Below are positions 1 through 7,424 of a stretch of 64,000 bases of DNA, piece by piece. The translations under genes were made by a program, and so were the position numbers. The DNA is from Streptomyces sp. NBC_00523 (GTDB lineage: Bacteria > Actinomycetota > Actinomycetes > Streptomycetales > Streptomycetaceae), in contig NZ_CP107836.1 of assembly GCF_036346615.1 (NCBI RefSeq), forward strand, positions 1,178,001-1,242,000, read 5' to 3'. The notes beneath the pieces were generated by a model, which worked only from the letters and a program-made list of their open reading frames with translations, was not told the DNA's origin and searched no databases. Numbering within the stretch: the first letter of the stretch is position 1; each line of letters starts with the position of its first letter.

Positions 1-67
1 CGGACCAGATGATGTGCTGGTCGAGGACGGTGAACGCCTCGGAGTTCAGCCAGTGCAGGGCGCTCAC
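1..67 (-). CDS. PnuC-like nicotinamide mononucleotide transporter, N-terminal fragment
   Basis: Only the first 22 codons are inside the window. The GTG start overlaps the ribE stop codon (GTGA), so translation is coupled to ribE. The visible start, with the stretch LHWLNSEAFTVLDQHIIWS, resembles the N-terminus of the PnuC-family membrane transporters that follow riboflavin synthase in Streptomyces rib operons. In that setting a vitamin-precursor uptake role (riboflavin or nicotinamide riboside type) is plausible. The identification rests on a short fragment and on operon context, so the substrate cannot be assigned. Confidence 0.6.
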   Translation of the reverse strand, partial: MSALHWLNSEAFTVLDQHIIWS

Positions 68-681
68 TTCGCGTCCTCCCCGGTCTCCGGCGCCTCGTGG
101 CCGAGCAGCCGCTCGACGTACTTCGCGATGACGTCCACTTCGAGGTTGACCGGGTCGCCGGGGCCCTTGATGCCGAGGGTGGTCAGCGCCAGGGTGGTGG
201 GGATGAGGCTGATGGTGAAGTAGTCGGGTGCGGCGTCCACCACGGTCAGGCTGACGCCGTCGACGGTGATCGAGCCCTTCTCCACCACGTACCGGGTGAG
301 GGCGGCCGGGAGCGAGATCTTGACGATCTCCCAGTTCTCGGAGGGCCGGCGCTCCAGGATGCGGCCGGTGCCGTCGACGTGGCCCTGGACGATGTGGCCG
401 CCGAGCCGCCCGCCGAGCGCCATGGGGCGTTCGAGGTTGACGCGGGAGCCGGTCGTCAGGGCGCCGAGGCTGGAGCGGTTCAGCGTCTCGGCCATCACGT
501 CGGCGGTGAACTCGTGCTCGCCGAGGTCCACGACGGTCAGGCAGACGCCGTTCACGGCGATGGAGTCCCCGTGCTTGGCGCCCTCGGTGACGACGGGTCC
601 GCGCAGGCGGAAGCGGGAGGCGTCGTCCAGTTGCTCGACGGCGGTGACCTCGCCCAGTTCTTCGACGATTCCGGTGAACAT
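64..681 (-). CDS. ribE: riboflavin synthase alpha subunit
   Basis: Riboflavin synthase converts two molecules of 6,7-dimethyl-8-ribityllumazine into riboflavin plus a pyrimidinedione in the cytoplasm. The 205-residue protein starts with the family signature MFTGIVEELGEV and consists of two lumazine-binding repeats; the second begins near GHIVQGHVDGTG, about residue 96. The length is normal for the family. The ATG directly abuts the ribD stop codon and the 3' end overlaps the following transporter gene, so the genes are translationally coupled. Actinobacterial annotations sometimes call this gene ribC. The whole operon lies downstream of the FMN riboswitch. Confidence 0.95.
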   Translation of the reverse strand: MFTGIVEELGEVTAVEQLDDASRFRLRGPVVTEGAKHGDSIAVNGVCLTVVDLGEHEFTADVMAETLNRSSLGALTTGSRVNLERPMALGGRLGGHIVQGHVDGTGRILERRPSENWEIVKISLPAALTRYVVEKGSITVDGVSLTVVDAAPDYFTISLIPTTLALTTLGIKGPGDPVNLEVDVIAKYVERLLGHEAPETGEDAK

Positions 682-1782
682 TCAGTTCTCCTTCCGGGCG
701 GGGCCGGGGACGGCGGTGACGCGCAGATCGGGGCCGATGCGGACGGTCTCCGTCACGTCGAGGCGCAACGCCTCGGTGAGCGTGGAGATTCCGGCGTCGG
801 CGAGGGCGGCGGGGCCCGCGCCGATGAGGACGGGGGCGAGATAGCCGACGACCTTGTCGACGAGTCCCGCGGCGACGAAGGCACCGGCCAGGACCGGGCC
901 GCCTTCGAGGAGTACGGAGCGGACGCCGCGCTCGTGGAGGGCGGCGAGCAGGGCGGCCGGGTCGAGTCCGGGCCCCTGGGCCGCGCGGGGCAGGCGCAGG
1001 ACCACCTCGTCGGGCAGGTGGCCGGTCTCCGCGTCCTCGGCGACCGCGACCAGGGTGGGCGCGGTGGCGTCGAGGACCCGGGCGCCGGGCCGTACGGCGG
1101 TGGCGCGGGTGTCCATGACGACGCGCAGGGGCTGGACCGCGCCCTCGACGCCGCGCGCCCCGAGCTGGGGGTCGTCGGCGCGGGCGGTGCCGGAGCCGAC
1201 GAGGACCGCGTCGGCCTCGGCGCGCAGCCGGTGCACGTCGGCGCGGGACTCGGCGGAGCTGATCCAGCGGCTGGTGCCGTCGGCGGCGGCGACCCGGCCG
1301 TCCAGGCTCGCCGCGTACTTCCAGGTGACGTGCGGGCGGCCGCGGCGGACGGAGGTGAGCCAGGCCGCGTTGCCCGCCTCGGCCTCGTCGGCGAGGAGGC
1401 CCGCCTCGGCCCGGACTCCGGCGGCGCGGAGGGTGTCGGCGCCGCCGGTGGCCTGCGGGTTCGGGTCGCCGACCGCGTACACGACACGGGCGATCCCGGC
1501 CTCGATGAGCGCCTGGGCGCAGGGGCCGGTGCGGCCGGTGTGGTTACACGGTTCGAGGGTGACGTAGGCGGTGCCGCCCCGGGCCCGGTCGCCGGCCGCG
1601 CGCAGGGCGTGGATCTCGGCGTGCGGGCCTCCGGCGCGCTGGTGGAAGCCCTCGCCCGCGGTCGCGCCGGCGGCGTCGAGGACGACGCATCCCACGACCG
1701 GGTTGGGGCTGGTGGAGCCGAGGCCGCGGGCGGCGAGCGTGATGGCTCGGCGCATGGCGGTGATGTCGGCTGCGGTGTCCAC
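682..1782 (-). CDS. ribD: bifunctional diaminohydroxyphosphoribosylaminopyrimidine deaminase / 5-amino-6-(5-phosphoribosylamino)uracil reductase
   Basis: RibD carries out the deamination and side-chain reduction steps of riboflavin synthesis. The N-terminal deaminase domain has the zinc motif HAE (residues 54-56) and PCN...PC with cysteines at 79 and 88. The C-terminal half, from about residue 150, is the NADPH-dependent reductase. I chose the GTG at 1782, which gives 366 residues, because AGGAGG lies about 7 bases upstream and the homologous part starts there; the open frame runs on to 1851 without good support. It is the first gene of the rib operon, about 150 bases below the FMN aptamer. 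Confidence 0.94.
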   Translation of the reverse strand: MDTAADITAMRRAITLAARGLGSTSPNPVVGCVVLDAAGATAGEGFHQRAGGPHAEIHALRAAGDRARGGTAYVTLEPCNHTGRTGPCAQALIEAGIARVVYAVGDPNPQATGGADTLRAAGVRAEAGLLADEAEAGNAAWLTSVRRGRPHVTWKYAASLDGRVAAADGTSRWISSAESRADVHRLRAEADAVLVGSGTARADDPQLGARGVEGAVQPLRVVMDTRATAVRPGARVLDATAPTLVAVAEDAETGHLPDEVVLRLPRAAQGPGLDPAALLAALHERGVRSVLLEGGPVLAGAFVAAGLVDKVVGYLAPVLIGAGPAALADAGISTLTEALRLDVTETVRIGPDLRVTAVPGPARKEN

Positions 1783-1879
1783 CGGGTCCTCCTGCCTCTT
1801 CGGGCACGGACTCCGGGGCCTGTCGATGACGACAGAAGAAGCGGAACGCACGACAGGGACGCCTCAAGCCGGAAAACAC

Positions 1880-1906
1880 GGAGGAATCCGGTGATCCGGA
1901 ACCTCC
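1880..1906 (-). terminator. candidate intrinsic terminator of the FMN riboswitch
   Basis: On the minus strand this segment folds as GGAGG-TTCCGG, an ATCA loop and CCGGA-TTCCTCC, and is followed at once by GTGTTTTCC. It lies between the FMN aptamer and ribD, where a transcription-terminating expression platform would be expected. The hairpin is seen in the sequence; its regulatory role is inferred. Confidence 0.55.
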
Positions 1907-1939
1907 GCCGACGGCGGCGTACCCGCGAAACGGCCCGCC

Positions 1940-2066
1940 GCGCACTGCCTCCCATCCGGACTTTAACCGTCGGTCCAGGAATTTCACCTGGTCAACCGGC
2001 CGCTGGATGCGGACGGGTCGCGGACTGTAACCGCCGGTTCGGAATTGCACCGACCCCGGAGTGCGC
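1940..2066 (-). promoter_or_regulatory. FMN riboswitch (RFN element) of the rib operon
   Basis: The minus strand carries the hallmark RFN blocks in order: CCGGCGGTTACAGTCCGCGA, GGTGAAATTCCTGGACCGAC, and GGTTAAAGTCCGGATGGGAG. The closing helix P1 is a perfect 7-bp pair between 1940-1946 and 2060-2066 (GCGCACT/AGTGCGC). This is the established FMN-sensing aptamer, which lowers expression of riboflavin genes when FMN is abundant. A hairpin with a short T-run at 1880-1906 suggests control by termination. It is the only aptamer clearly recognised in this window. Confidence 0.96.
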
Positions 2067-2192
2067 TGCTGCTGGTACACGATCAGTGTGCCACGACCCG
2101 GCAGGGGCCAACCGGGTGAACGCTGTGGAGTGGCTCACAGACAGCACGTGACAAGAACTCTTTCGGACATCCGTACAGGAATGTATCGCGAT

Positions 2193-2234
2193 TGGTCCAG
2201 ACCTATTGACGCACTGGTCTAGTCCTCTTAATCT
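2193..2234 (+). promoter_or_regulatory. chitinase promoter with two DasR-like boxes
   Basis: Two direct repeats, TGGTCCAGACCT (2193-2204) and TGGTCTAGTCCT (2215-2226), are 22 bp apart start to start. They match the 12-bp chitinase direct repeats and the DasR operator core TGGTCTAGACCA. A sigma-70 type promoter fits exactly: TTGACG at 2206-2211, a 17-bp spacer, and TAATCT at 2229-2234. The first repeat abuts the -35 and the second fills most of the spacer. This predicts repression by DasR and relief by amino-sugar phosphates. Confidence 0.85.
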
Positions 2235-2345
2235 CTGCGTCACCTCCGAGGAGCGGTTCCGCGGCGTGCGCACGCCCGGGACCAGGCACGACCCACCCCC
2301 CCTTGTTCAGTTGTGTTCTGCCGACCTCCCCAGGAGGAACCGAAC

Positions 2346-4691
2346 GTGCTGTCCCCCACCCGTGCGAGAGCCACGCTCCTCGCCGCCGGCGCAGGCATCG
2401 CCGCGCTGCTGATCGGCTCGCTCGCCGCGACGCCCTCACAGGCCGCCGACCAGGAGTCCTGTCGCCCCGACGGGCTCTACGAGACGCCGGGCGTCTCCGT
2501 CCCCTACTGCTCCGTGTACGACTCCGAGGGCCGCGAGAAGATGGGCGCCGACCACCCCCGGCGCGTCATCGGCTACTTCACCAACTGGCGGACCGGCAAG
2601 GACGGCAAGCCCGCCTACCTGGCCTCCGACATCCCCTGGGACAAGGTCACCCACCTCAACTACGCCTTCGCCCACGTCGACGGGGCCAACAAGCTCTCGG
2701 TGGGCGCGGATGGGCCGGAAAACGCCTCCACCGGGATGACCTGGCCGGGCGTCAAGGGCGCCGAGATGGACCCGGGCCTCCCCTACAAGGGCCATTTCAA
2801 CCTGCTCAGCAAGTTCAAGAAGCAGTACCCGAACGTGAAGACGATGGTCTCCGTCGGCGGCTGGGCCGAGACCGGCGGCTACTTCGGCGACGACGGCGAG
2901 CGGGTCAACTCGGGCGGCTTCTACTCCATGGCCACCAACGCCGACGGCTCGGTCAACCAGGCCGGGATCAACACCTTCGCCGACTCGGCGGTCGACTTCA
3001 TCCGGAAGTACGGCTTCAACGGCGTCGACATCGACTACGAGTACCCGACGACCATGAAGGACGCGGGCAACCCGCTGGACTGGACGCTGTCCAACGCCCG
3101 CCGCGCCGGTCTGGTCAAGGGCTACGCCGCGCTGATGAAGACCCTGCGCGAGAGGCTGGACCGGGCCTCCGCCGCCGACGGTCACCACTACCTGCTCAGC
3201 GTCGCCGCCCCCTCGTCGGGCTACCTGCTGCGCGGCATGGAGACGTTCCAGGTCCAGAAGTACCTGGACTACGTCAACATCATGTCGTACGACCTGCACG
3301 GCGCCTGGAACGAGTACGTCGGCCCCAACGCCGCGCTCTACGACGACGGCAAGGACGCGGAGCTCGCCCAGGCGAGCGTCTACTCGACCTCGCAGTACGG
3401 CGGCACCGGCTACCTCAACACGGACTGGGCGTACCACTACTTCCGCGGTTCGATGCCGTCCGGCCGTATCAACATCGGCCTGCCGTACTACACCCGCGGC
3501 TTCAAGAACGTGCAGGGCGGCACCAACGGCCTGTGGGGCAAGGCGGCTTCGGCCGACTGCCCGGCCGGTGCGGGGCTGACCAAGTGCGGTGACGGTGCCG
3601 TCGGCATCGACAACCTCTGGCACGACCTGGACACCAACGGCAAGGAGGCGCCGGCCGGGTCCAACCCGATGTGGCACGCGAAGAACCTGGAGAAGGGCAT
3701 CGTCGGCGACTACGTCACGGACTACGGGTTCCCCGCGGACACGAAGCTGACCGGCGCCTATGTCCGCAACTACGACTCGACGCTCGTCGCGCCGTGGCTG
3801 TGGAACGCCGACAAGAAGGTCTTCCTCTCCACCGAGGACGAGCAGTCCGTGCAGGCCAAGGCGGACTACGTGGCCGACAAGGGCATCGGCGGCACGATGA
3901 TCTGGGAGCTGGCCGGGGACTACGGCTGGAACGCGGCCAAGGGGCAGTACGAGCCCGGCTCCACGCTCACCTCGACCATGTACGACACCTTCAAGACGGC
4001 GGCGCCGTACGGGGCGAAGCGCTCCACGATCGACCTGCCCACCCAGGCGCTGGACATCGACGTGTCGTTCGGCCAGTTCCCGCTGGGCGACTCCAACTAC
4101 CCGATCAGCCCCAAGCTGACGATCACCAACAACACCGAGGCGACGCTGCCCGGCGGTACGGAGTTCCAGTTCGACTACTCCACCTCGGCGCCCGCCAACG
4201 CCAAGGACCAGTCGGGCTTCGGCACGACGATCGTGCGCAGCGACCACACCGCCGCGAACAACGTCGGCGGGCTGAAGGGCGACTACAACCGCGTCTCGCT
4301 GAAGCTGCCGTCCTGGCAGAGCCTGGCGCCCGGCGCGTCGGTCCAGGTCGACTTCGTGTACTACCTGCCGACGTCCACGCCGTCCAACTGGACGGTGACC
4401 TTCGGCGGGAAGTCCTACGCGCTGGCGGCGGACCTGGCCCGGGGCACGACCGTGGTCCAGCCGGGCACGGGCTCGACCCCGACGCCCGACCCGTCCGGCT
4501 CCACCGGCCCGAGCCCCGACCCGTCGGGCGGCACCTGCGCGGCGGCGGCGTGGAGCGCGAGCGCGGAGTACGGCGCCGGTACGACGGTGAGCCAGGACGG
4601 CCACCAGTGGAAGGCGAAGTGGTGGACGAAGGGCGAGAAGCCCGGCTCCACCGGTGAATGGGGCGTCTGGCAGGACCTCGGCGCCTGCTGA
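2346..4691 (+). CDS. secreted family 18 chitinase with C-terminal chitin-binding domain
   Basis: This is an extracellular endo-type chitinase of about 781 residues. A signal peptide covers residues 1 to about 34 (hydrophobic core after RARAT, cleavage near SQAA). The GH18 domain follows, with catalytic signature D228-x-D230-x-E232 in GVDIDYEYP. A beta-rich region at about 565-700 resembles the domain often found after bacterial GH18 modules. A Pro/Thr/Ser linker leads to a terminal CBM5/12-type chitin-binding domain containing WKAKWWTKGEKPG. I chose the GTG at 2346 because AGGAGG lies at 2332-2337 and the signal peptide starts there. The DasR-like boxes upstream fit chitin/GlcNAc control. By position it looks like one of the multiple S. 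coelicolor chitinases (SCO1444 region). Confidence 0.93.
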   Translation: MLSPTRARATLLAAGAGIAALLIGSLAATPSQAADQESCRPDGLYETPGVSVPYCSVYDSEGREKMGADHPRRVIGYFTNWRTGKDGKPAYLASDIPWDKVTHLNYAFAHVDGANKLSVGADGPENASTGMTWPGVKGAEMDPGLPYKGHFNLLSKFKKQYPNVKTMVSVGGWAETGGYFGDDGERVNSGGFYSMATNADGSVNQAGINTFADSAVDFIRKYGFNGVDIDYEYPTTMKDAGNPLDWTLSNARRAGLVKGYAALMKTLRERLDRASAADGHHYLLSVAAPSSGYLLRGMETFQVQKYLDYVNIMSYDLHGAWNEYVGPNAALYDDGKDAELAQASVYSTSQYGGTGYLNTDWAYHYFRGSMPSGRINIGLPYYTRGFKNVQGGTNGLWGKAASADCPAGAGLTKCGDGAVGIDNLWHDLDTNGKEAPAGSNPMWHAKNLEKGIVGDYVTDYGFPADTKLTGAYVRNYDSTLVAPWLWNADKKVFLSTEDEQSVQAKADYVADKGIGGTMIWELAGDYGWNAAKGQYEPGSTLTSTMYDTFKTAAPYGAKRSTIDLPTQALDIDVSFGQFPLGDSNYPISPKLTITNNTEATLPGGTEFQFDYSTSAPANAKDQSGFGTTIVRSDHTAANNVGGLKGDYNRVSLKLPSWQSLAPGASVQVDFVYYLPTSTPSNWTVTFGGKSYALAADLARGTTVVQPGTGSTPTPDPSGSTGPSPDPSGGTCAAAAWSASAEYGAGTTVSQDGHQWKAKWWTKGEKPGSTGEWGVWQDLGAC

Positions 4692-4700
4692 ACCCCGCCC

Positions 4701-4753
4701 GTCAAGCCCGTCCGGCGAACCGGTTCCGTCCTCACACGCCGGACGGGCTTGAC
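4701..4753. repeat. inverted repeat built from the dispersed CAAGCCCGTCCGGCG element; convergent terminator
   Basis: There are two perfect 17-bp arms, at 4701-4717 and 4737-4753, each containing CAAGCCCGTCCGGCG or its complement. The element lies between the convergent chitinase and ROK regulator genes. The right arm is the last coding segment of the ROK gene (codons for SSPSG) and its stop lies in the loop. It can serve as a bidirectional terminator. Related single copies occur at 11580-11604 and 20293-20317. Confidence 0.75.
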
Positions 4754-5922
4754 CGCGGCGCGAAGATCGCCTCCTGCGCCGCATCGCGCGCCGCGAGCAG
4801 CGCCCCCCGGCGGACCGCCGTGCCGCCCAGCAGCCCCGCCCGGGCCTCCGTCCGCAGGGGGGACATCGACTCCAGGCGCTCCGACACCCGGGCGGCCAGC
4901 GCGCCGCCCCCCGCGTGGCCCACCTCGCCGGAGAGCAGGACGAGCCCGGGGTCGAGGACCGAGGCCACCGCCGCGGCGCCCACCGCGATCCGGTCGGCCA
5001 GGGCGCCGAGGAAGCCCTCGCTGTCGCCCTCCCCCGCGAGCGCCGCCCGGACGGCCGCCGCCGCACCGGGCTCCTGACCCTTCTGCGTCACGGCGATCCC
5101 GTACCGCGCGGCCAGTTCGCAGAGCGGCGCCGAGCCGACCAGTGAGTGGAAGCCCCCGTCGCAGTTGACGGCCGAGGGCGTGCCCGCCGTGCCGGGGACC
5201 GGCAGGAAGCCGAGCTCGCCCGCGCCGCCGGAGGCCCCCCGGCGCACCTTCCCGTCGAGCATGACCGCCGCCCCCACCCCGTGGCCCAGCCAGAGCAGGA
5301 CGAACGTGTCGTGGTCGCGGGCCGCGCCGACGCGGTGCTCGGCGATGGCGGCGAGGTTCGTCTCGTTCTCGACCAGCACCGTCGCCGGCAGCCGCTCCTG
5401 GAGCGCCCGGACCAGGCTGCGGTGCCAGGCCGGCAGCCCGCTGCTGTCCCGCAGTTCGCCCGTGACCGGGTCGATCAGTCCGGGCGCGCCGATGCCGACG
5501 CTGTGCAGGGGTGCGCTTCCCGCGTTGCGGACGGTGGCCGCGAGCAGCGCGACGGCCCGCTCCACGGCGTCGTCGCCCTCCGTCTCGCCGACCGGCAGCG
5601 TCGCCTCGGCCAGCGTCGCGCCCAGCAGATCGGCGATGACGACGGCGACGCTGTCGGTGCGCACGTCGAGCCCGGCCAGCAGAGCGCGGTCCGCGACGAT
5701 GCCGTAGAGCCGGGCGTTGGGCCCCCGGCGGTCGGCCCCGGTCTCGCCGACGACATGGATGAGGCCCGCGCCCTGGAGGCGGTCGACCAGGTCCGCGACG
5801 GTGGGCCGGGAGAGCCCGGTCAGGGTCTTCAGCTGTGTGGCCGTCAGGGGGCCGTCCTGCTGAAGGAGCCGCAGGGCGAGCCGGTCGTTGATGGCCCGGG
5901 CGGTGCTCGGTGATGCGGGCAT
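4732..5922 (-). CDS. ROK-family transcriptional regulator
   Basis: About 396 residues. An N-terminal winged helix-turn-helix (residues 13-57, with LTATQLKTLTGLSRPTVADLV) is followed by an ASKHA sugar-kinase-like ROK domain starting at GLDVRTDSVAV (about 84). ROK regulators are typically repressors relieved by sugars. The usual cysteine-rich zinc motif of ROK proteins is reduced here to a single CDGGFH. The ATG at 5922 is preferred because GGAAGGA precedes it; the frame extends only 7 codons further. It diverges from an MFS transporter, with a palindrome between them at 5975-5995, so it probably controls that transporter and itself. The effector is unknown. Confidence 0.88.
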   Translation of the reverse strand: MPASPSTARAINDRLALRLLQQDGPLTATQLKTLTGLSRPTVADLVDRLQGAGLIHVVGETGADRRGPNARLYGIVADRALLAGLDVRTDSVAVVIADLLGATLAEATLPVGETEGDDAVERAVALLAATVRNAGSAPLHSVGIGAPGLIDPVTGELRDSSGLPAWHRSLVRALQERLPATVLVENETNLAAIAEHRVGAARDHDTFVLLWLGHGVGAAVMLDGKVRRGASGGAGELGFLPVPGTAGTPSAVNCDGGFHSLVGSAPLCELAARYGIAVTQKGQEPGAAAAVRAALAGEGDSEGFLGALADRIAVGAAAVASVLDPGLVLLSGEVGHAGGGALAARVSERLESMSPLRTEARAGLLGGTAVRRGALLAARDAAQEAIFAPRSSPSGV

Positions 5923-5974
5923 GCCGGAATCCTTCCAGATCACCGCCGGACCGGAGTCGTACGGGCGGTCTATT

Positions 5975-5995
5975 TATCAGGCAGGGTTCCTGATA
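5975..5995. promoter_or_regulatory. candidate ROK operator between divergent genes
   Basis: TATCAGG at 5975-5981 and CCTGATA at 5989-5995 form a perfect inverted repeat with a 7-nt spacer, in an AT-rich patch that stands out in this GC-rich genome. Its place midway between the ROK regulator and the MFS gene is what a shared operator would need. The binding assignment is inferred. Confidence 0.6.
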
Positions 5996-6044
5996 GTTTA
6001 TCGCCCGCATCGTGGCACAGGACTTCAGGGGAGGGCACGGCGGT

Positions 6045-7271
6045 ATGACAACCACATCCACGGCTACGGTCTTCGGCACCAAGGAGGTGCGGCGGGCCAG
6101 GTACGCCATCGCGGCGGTCTTCACCGTGCACGGGGCGGTGACCGGCAGTTTCGCCACCCGGGTCCCCTGGATCCAGGACCACGCGGGCGTGAGCGCGGGC
6201 CAGCTGGGCCTCGCGCTGGCCTTCCCCGCGATCGGTGCCTCGGTCGCGATGCCGCTGGCCGGCGCGGTGAGCCACCGCTTCGGCGCGCGGACCGCCCTGC
6301 GCGGGCTGCTGTCGCTGTGGACGCTGGCGCTGATCCTGCCCGCCCTGGCGCCCAACCTGCTCACGCTCTGCGCGGCGCTGTTCGTGTACGGGGCCTCGTC
6401 CGGCATGTCCGACGTGGCGATGAACGCGCTCGGGGTCGAGGTGGAGAACCGCCTCGACAAGTCGATCATGTCCGGGCTGCACGGCATGTGGAGCGTGGGC
6501 GCCCTGCTGGGCTCGGCAGCGGGCACGGTGGCCGCCCACTCGGGCACGGACGCCCGGCTGCACCACGTGATAGCCGCCGTGGTGCTTACCCTGCTCGGCC
6601 TGACCGCCTGTCAGTGGGTGTTCGACCTGCGCAGCGAGCCGGACGAGGAGCCGCCGCCGCGTTTCGCGCTGCCTCCGAAGTCGGCCCTGATCATCGGTGC
6701 GGTGGGCTTCTGCGCGGTCTTCGCCGAGGGGGCCAGTCTCGACTGGTCGGCGGTCTACCTCCGCGACACGCTGGACAGCTCGGCCGGTCTCGCGGCCGTG
6801 GCCACCACCGCGTTCGCGCTGACAATGGCGGTCGCGCGGATCGCCGGGGACCGGGTGGTCGACCGCTTCGGCGCGGTGCGCACCGTACGGGCCGGGGGCG
6901 TCCTGGCGACGCTGGGCGGGGTCCTGGTGGTCACCGCCCCGCACGTGGCCCTCGCGATGTGCGGCTTCGGGCTGATGGGGCTCGGCATCGCCGTGGTGGT
7001 CCCGCTCGCCTTCGCGGCGGCCGGGCGCAGCGGGCCCAAGCCGGCCCAGGCCATCGCGGGCGTCGCGACGATCACGTACACCTCGGGCCTCATCGCCCCG
7101 TCGGCGATCGGTTCGCTGGCCGAGGCGACCTCGCTGGTCGTGTCGTTCGGCCTGGTGTCGGTGCTGGCGTTCGGCCTGGTCCTGGGGGCCGGGGTGCTGC
7201 GGGCCGGTGACCGCAAGCCGGCGTCGCAGGGTGCGGCGGTCCGGGACGCTGCGGCGAAGCCCGGCGCCTGA
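6045..7271 (+). CDS. MFS transporter (YbjJ/fucose-permease-like group)
   Basis: A multi-pass inner membrane protein of about 408 residues with the alternating hydrophobic pattern of 12 transmembrane helices and the MFS pattern of small loops in the first half (SVAMPLAGAVSHRFGARTALRG). Its closest general resemblance is to the YbjJ/FucP-like branch of the major facilitator superfamily, which carries sugars or small metabolites. I chose the ATG at 6045 because a GGGGAGGG stretch lies upstream and homology begins near KEVRRARYAI. The divergent ROK regulator suggests a sugar-related substrate, but nothing in the sequence identifies it. Confidence 0.85.
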   Translation: MTTTSTATVFGTKEVRRARYAIAAVFTVHGAVTGSFATRVPWIQDHAGVSAGQLGLALAFPAIGASVAMPLAGAVSHRFGARTALRGLLSLWTLALILPALAPNLLTLCAALFVYGASSGMSDVAMNALGVEVENRLDKSIMSGLHGMWSVGALLGSAAGTVAAHSGTDARLHHVIAAVVLTLLGLTACQWVFDLRSEPDEEPPPRFALPPKSALIIGAVGFCAVFAEGASLDWSAVYLRDTLDSSAGLAAVATTAFALTMAVARIAGDRVVDRFGAVRTVRAGGVLATLGGVLVVTAPHVALAMCGFGLMGLGIAVVVPLAFAAAGRSGPKPAQAIAGVATITYTSGLIAPSAIGSLAEATSLVVSFGLVSVLAFGLVLGAGVLRAGDRKPASQGAAVRDAAAKPGA

Positions 7272-7347
7272 CCCCTCCCAGGGCCCGCGACAACGGGAAA
7301 CCGGAACGGGTGGGTCCGGCCGGGGCGCGCGGGCCGGGCACCACTAC

Positions 7348-7381
7348 CATGGCGCTGATCTTTTCCGCGATGAGCGCCATG
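7348..7381 (+). terminator. hairpin in the permease leader
   Basis: CATGGCGCT (7348-7356) pairs with AGCGCCATG (7373-7381), and the pairing continues inward over four more positions with one mismatch. It lies after the MFS stop and 44 bases before the permease start. It may terminate the MFS transcript or act in the permease leader. No long T-run follows, which is common in Streptomyces. Confidence 0.45.
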
Positions 7382-7424
7382 CCCGGCCGGCACGGGCTCA
7401 CGCACCTACACACAGGGAGCAACC

